DNA of 26,241 nt from Asterionellopsis glacialis (Eukaryota > Bacillariophyta > Plagiogrammaphyceae > Rhaphoneidales > Asterionellopsidaceae). Shown in pieces: positions 21,676-26,241 of this stretch (positions within the stretch are counted from its first letter, which is position 1; the number at the start of each line of letters is the position of its first letter). The stretch covers positions 9,454 through 35,694 of the forward strand of contig WKLE02000494.1 in NCBI GenBank assembly GCA_014885115.2, given 5' to 3'. Position numbers and translations under genes: made by a program. The notes beneath the pieces were generated by a model. It searched no databases, was not told the DNA's origin, and was given only the letters and a program-made list of their open reading frames with translations.

Positions 21676-21924
21676 ACAATAAGAAGAGGCAAGGTATCAA
21701 AGCAATTTAGATAATTTTTAGGAAGTTGTGGTTCTCCCTTTATTTTGCTTTAAACAGGCTTTTCTTTTTTAAGCTGACCAGAATTGGAGACAACACAATT
21801 ACATTCTGGTGCGCCTTCTCTACAATGAGTACTTTTCCCTCACATTTTTTCCAAAAAAAGATAGTGAGTCATTATATAACAATTGTAGTGCCTCTACAAA
21901 AAACGTCTATTCTCTGCCTTCACC

Positions 21925-21967
21925 ATTGTACAAATTGACCACTATTTTCATTGTACAAATTGACCAC
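21925..21967 (+). repeat. 18-bp direct repeat, period 25 bp
   Basis: ATTGTACAAATTGACCAC occurs exactly at 21925-21942 and again at 21950-21967. Confidence 0.95.
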
Positions 21968-22965
21968 CATTGTTACACTCTCTGTTATCTATTGCCATTA
22001 TTTGTATCATTATCACCATTTGAGGTGTTGTTCTGATGATTTTTTGCACTTCAGCATCATTACTAAGTTTTTCCATGGGCATTCACATTGGCTAAGTCAA
22101 TACACTGTCATTCTTCTAACTATTCTTGTGGATCAAACATAGTATTGCCACCAAACTCGACAAGCATAAGATTGGTGGGGATACCAAAGGGTTGTAATAT
22201 AGGTGCAATTTCAAATAGTGTTTTAATTAGATGAAAATTAACTCTAGCAGGTATAAAGGAATTCATAACATGCATGAGTCTTTCCAAATATTAGCTCAAC
22301 ATGCCAACACCAGCAAACTGATGAAAGGCTGGAACTCTGCGGAAAAGTTAACCAATATTGTGATAATTCCTAAGTACTATGTATTCAAGAGTATTCAGAC
22401 CAATGGCACTTTGTAACTAGTCTTAGATCATTTGGGATTTTTGATAGATTACTGGCTTTCAACAGAAGCAACAAACCTGTTCTGACCTCTTGAGACTGAA
22501 ATTTATGCTCTTTTTTGCTGTTCTGACACCAGCAGAGTCATGTGCCATCCACAGGAGTGGACCAATTCTGGATGTTGCATGTTATCTTCCCAGCAAAGAT
22601 TTTACACACACCTTTTCTTGCCATGACCCCTGATCCCAACATGCCAGATCCATGGTGATTGTCACCCTTACTGACACCCTCTCTTCTTCCCTTGACACGC
22701 ATCCTGATATCTGGATCAGGATACTACCATAGGATGGACTCAAGCATTGTGTGGACATTTAACCATCTCTTGGCAGCATGAACAGCAATTTACCAGATGT
22801 TTCTTCAAGGTTATCCAAAGGCACCACTGTGCTTTTGAAAGTCCCATGGAGCATGTGGGAACATCACATGGGTAATGCATTGGTAACATCCTTGAAGAAG
22901 ACAAAAAACAAATCTACAGAGATAGTATATACAACATATACATACAGTAGAGTGAGAAAGATAGT

Positions 22966-22984
22966 GGGGGGGGGAAGGGGGGGG
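22966..22984 (+). repeat. G9-AA-G8 homopolymer tract
   Basis: Two runs of eight or nine G separated by AA within AT-rich, CpG-poor DNA. It could form a G-quadruplex, or partly reflect a polymerase or sequencing artefact. Confidence 0.85.
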
Positions 22985-23971
22985 CAGCTTTTGGTCTTTT
23001 GTTGAGAATTCACATTGGAGAAAAACATTGCACATCAGTTTTGCACAGCTCATAAAACCTGTATTGTTTTTGAAGTTTGATGTGATGCAGAGGCATCTCA
23101 CCTCCTCTGGTGGTCTTCCATTGTTTCAACAACAGCCACATGACAAACACAAATGGAGAGATGTACCGCACTGGTACCTATACCACCAACTGTACCACCT
23201 TTGCATTATCTTGAAAAAGGTTTGGTATGTGTTTCTACTCATTCCAAGATATGGCAATCTGTTTCATCACATAGCAAATATTGTATGGTAAGTTTTTATG
23301 AAATGCACAATCTGGACTAAATATAGAGCACACACACCAATAAGAAACAGCCCAATTTTTGCCAAGCTTGCCATTTCTACAAAAATCAAGAAATCTCAGG
23401 CTTGATAAAAGATATTGTGATGTCATTTTTGAAAACAATCTTAATAAAAATAAACACCATTATTTTCTACTATCTAGGTTCATCCTATCTGTTTCATGCT
23501 TGTTCTTCCAAAATTTTGAACAGAGCCTTTTCAACCTGTTGCTGGGTATGTCCAAAGCAATTGAATGCACGTCCTTGTCCCTGTCATAACATTTGTGTAA
23601 TGACAATGATGAAATTTTTCAATAAAAAAATAAGCTTCTAAAGATTACTACTATCACTACTACAATATTCCTAAACAATCATTTTTGTAATTTAACTACT
23701 CATGATGCTTTCACTGTGTTCATTATGGGCATCATCTTCTTCTTTGTTGCTGCTGCTGGAGCTGTTGTCTTCACTACTATGCAGGAACATTTATGGTACT
23801 ACTATGAAAGTCTGTTTGATGACTTACCACTTAATAAATTTGTTGTGCCCTTTCCAACAAGATTGCCAGAGCTTAATTTAATGAAAAAATACTCTGGGGA
23901 ATTCTTGTTAGAAGATTGAAGGTCTTATCTCTTAACATGCAACTGTACAGAGGTGAAGATTTGATATATGC

Positions 23972-24003
23972 TTCTTGTGAAATTATGAACAATTTCACAA
24001 GAA
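23972..24003. repeat. Perfect 13-bp inverted repeat with 6-base loop
   Basis: TTCTTGTGAAATT (23972-23984) and AATTTCACAAGAA (23991-24003) are exact reverse complements around the loop ATGAAC. Confidence 0.95.
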
Positions 24004-24064
24004 AGGATGCTGTAAAGTGTTTTAACAAGCAAGGTTATTATTGAATATAAATATAAATTCACTA

Positions 24065-25036
24065 TAGGTTTAGAAGTGATATACATACTAGTATTATCAA
24101 AGTTATTGCTCCCTTCTACTTCTTTTTTGTCTTGTTGTTCTTGGTCATTGTTATTGTAATCTATCTCTAAATTTCTTGTACTCAATTGGTGGTGCTGTTA
24201 CTGGAACAGCATAATTGGACCTGCCTCCATCATCTGTATCATAGCCCTGTCATCTTTCATATTACCAGCATATAGTAATTCAAATAATCACTAGTTACTA
24301 TGATGAGATGATTGACTTGAATAGTAGCTGTTGCTGCTGCTGAGTCCAGTAAGAGGACATCTTTTAAGTTTCATCTTCAAGAATGGTGCTGGTTTGTTGG
24401 GGTGATACTGTGACTTGAATTCATCATTCAAGTTGGTGATTGGATTGTCCCCACCTTATTGTTCTTGTTGACCACCTCATGCTTGTTGCTGTTGACCTAA
24501 TTGCTGTTGAACAGGTAGTCCTTATGAACTCATTATTGATAAAAGCTGCTGCTGGTCTGGTGCTGATTGTCCTGCATCAAAAGAAGGAACAGCAGCAGCT
24601 GGACCTCCTTGACCAAATTTAGAGGAGGCATAAGAATGCTGATTCATCAGCATTGAAGGGCAAGGGTGCCCAAATCCTCCTTGGGTGTATGGTTGTGTAG
24701 CTGCTGCTGCACCAAACATTAAATCAAATTTGCAATGTGGTAGAGTATTGTGAAGAAATTACATTCACATGTGCATTAGATATCATACAGTAGAGTGTGC
24801 ATCATTTAAACTCTTCTTTTTCTCATGTCTTTTGCTCTTCTGTTTCTTTTGCCTACTTCTGTCTCTACAGTTTTGTCACTTCTCTATATGTTCCAAGTCT
24901 TCTGTTCTTCAATTTTCTCACTGGTAGTATGAATCTTGACTGGTTGCATCTTTGTAAGAACTTCCTCCTCCTCAACTTTTGTTGTTGTTGCATCTTGAGT
25001 TCTTGATCTTTTATTTCTTTGTCCATCTTCTCCTTT
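24065..25036 (-). pseudogene. Fragments of decayed coding sequence, family not recognised
   Basis: Read on the minus strand from right to left. First, 25036-24806 gives a charged stretch (GQRNKRSRTQDATTTKVEEE, then VLTKMQPVKIHTTSEKIEEQ) with one TAG. Then about 24725-24525 reads as Ala/Gly/Gln-rich sequence (FGAAAATQPYTQGGFGHP, FGQGGPAAAVPSFDAG), followed by a Gln-rich part with several stops. Then about 24447-24292 gives NPITNLNDEFKSQYHPNKPA, and about 24247-24155 gives DDGGRSNYAVPVTAPPIEYK. Frames change between pieces. Low complexity makes open frames easier to find by chance, so this is tentative. An alternative is a real multi-exon gene whose introns I could not place. Confidence 0.3.
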
Positions 25037-25088
25037 TCATGTTGTCATTTGTGTTTGATTTCATTACAATCCTTCAACTTCTTCTCCA

Positions 25089-25111
25089 AGTTGTTCCAGG
25101 ATTAGGTGAGA
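25089..25111 (+). repeat. Left arm of 23-bp inverted repeat
   Basis: AGTTGTTCCAGGATTAGGTG then AGA. It is the exact reverse complement of 26110-26132. The pair could be terminal inverted repeats of a roughly 1-kb element, but no target-site duplication is evident. Confidence 0.9.
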
Positions 25112-26109
25112 CAGAATGACCAAAAAGTAACATAGTCTGTACATTGTATTTTGTACCATACAAAATTGCCCACACAAATAAAAAGCATTGCAACACACAC
25201 AAAATATTGGTTGAACCATGATTCCATTGTGCGGAAGTTCTGCATGCAAATCAACACAACAATCTACTCAAAAAGGGAATCAAAGGTACCTAATGCATAC
25301 AGAAACCTGCATCAGTAGGCACCTTAGATTTGACATGGCTCAATTTTTCTAGTGCATTATGCATGAAGAACTTCTGCACCTATTTTCATCACAATGACAA
25401 ATGGTGATAAATCATCAACAAAACACAACAATAAACCTTATTAATACTTAACAATGATGATACAGATAGAACCACCATCATAAATTTAGTCAGATGGAAC
25501 AATAAAATCCTTTGAAATGGAAGATTTGCCCTATGCCGCTAGTGTCGACAGCTGCACAACACAACAATCAGACAATCAACACACAAATGAAAAGAAGACT
25601 TTTGTTTGGTGATGAAAATTATGAGCTAGCTAGTTTAAAGAGTTAGTTTTATGCTGGAGAAATCCAGCAATTTAGTAAAAAGTAAAGAATCAGGAAATAT
25701 TAGTAAATGGTAAATTTATGGAGTCTGTCTGCTTGTCCACGTATCAAGAAGCAGCCATCCTCAAGAGTGTCTTACAGGGAGTATATTCCAAGATTGTTGA
25801 TTAAATCATGCAATCACAAAAAAAGTGGCTTCACCAGCAAAATAACAATTAACCATATTTTGCCCCCCCAGGTCACCATTTTTTTGTTATTCTTTGCCAT
25901 GGTGGTTCCAACAGAATTATTATAGATACATTAAGGTGGGTTGTTATGTTGAATTTGGTTGATTGTAATGTGGAAACAGCTTTTTTTGGGTCATTGTTGA
26001 CTTGCTGTGATATTGCATGTGCACACAAGGAGACAAGAAAAAAATTCAAATACTGGTACAATTGCGTAGAAGCTACATGGGGGAGACAGACAGATATTTT
26101 TACCGTCCA

Positions 26110-26132
26110 TCTCACCTAATCCTGGAACAACT
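26110..26132 (-). repeat. Right arm of 23-bp inverted repeat
   Basis: Exact reverse complement of 25089-25111. The bases just inside both arms also loosely match (TTTTT, then a pyrimidine-rich CATCTCACC-like stretch). Outside this arm the minus strand reads as charged sequence (VTKYEKKEEKLKELFQD). Confidence 0.9.
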
Positions 26133-26241
26133 CCTTCAGTTTTTCCTCCTTCTTTTCATATTTTGTGACTTCTCTATTTTCAATTTTGTGTATTTGGGTC
26201 CATCATTGTTTTGGGTTTCATTATTGTTTCGGGTGTGGTTC

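Larger units (their letters stand above)
21676..26241. other. CpG-depleted region without intact genes
   Basis: About 4.5 kb with only about 14 CpG sites by eye count, and none between 23572 and 25231. CA and TG are abundant. No reading frame longer than about 90 codons looks like an intact gene. Protein-like fragments with stops and frame changes occur, mainly on the minus strand (24065-25096), and a 61-codon plus frame from ATG 22231. Also present are a short direct repeat, a G-rich tract, a perfect hairpin and a 23-bp inverted repeat. Best read as old, methylation-decayed repeat or pseudogene DNA. Confidence 0.65.

Noticed and set aside
1..26241. tRNA, rRNA and CRISPR features
   Set aside because: No cloverleaf with the TTCGA arm, no conserved rRNA blocks and no regularly spaced identical repeats were found; CRISPR is not expected in a nuclear eukaryotic genome.

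Overview
The window is nuclear DNA from a photosynthetic eukaryote, most likely a diatom (stramenopile). The main reasons are a plastid-targeting presequence with the 'ASAFAP'-type cleavage motif on an FKBP isomerase, short GT-AG introns (about 84-169 bp), a bacterial-type PstS-like binding protein carrying a signal peptide and C-terminal membrane anchor, and a multi-PAS class III nucleotide cyclase. The genus cannot be fixed from the sequence alone. A 135-base run of N (10297-10431) marks a scaffold gap.

Layout, left to right. A MORN-repeat protein (+; reading frame still open at the left edge) converges on an NAD-dependent glycerol-3-phosphate dehydrogenase (-). Next is a segment of broken coding sequence (about 4116-5144, + frame, 12 internal stops, nine of them TGA), a 3 x 25 bp tandem repeat, and a plastid FKBP-type prolyl isomerase (-). 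A gene-free stretch (5987-7873) carries a degenerate five-copy repeat array and several GTACC-rich motifs. Then come the two-exon PstS-like protein (-), the N gap, and a 12-exon, 1860-residue protein (-) with about seven PAS domains and a C-terminal class III cyclase domain. Its purine-selecting residues (Lys and Asp) are those of adenylate cyclases. A 3-kb gene-free stretch follows, then an unrecognised two-exon gene (+, 20412-21675).

From about 21.7 kb to the right edge the DNA changes abruptly. By my count there are only about 14 CpG dinucleotides in 4.5 kb, and none over 1660 bp (23572-25231), whereas the rest of the window is CpG-rich. No intact gene is visible there, only protein-like fragments with stops and frame changes, a long perfect hairpin and a 23-bp inverted repeat. 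I read this as old, methylated and deaminated repeat or gene-relic DNA, though a foreign or mis-joined segment is possible.

The genes do not form one pathway. They are a normal eukaryotic mixture: lipid/glycerol metabolism, plastid protein folding, phosphate-type ligand binding and cAMP signalling. Many simple long reading frames in the window begin with GTG or TTG. For the genes below I chose ATG starts and built introns by hand, and the frames of all three spliced models close exactly.
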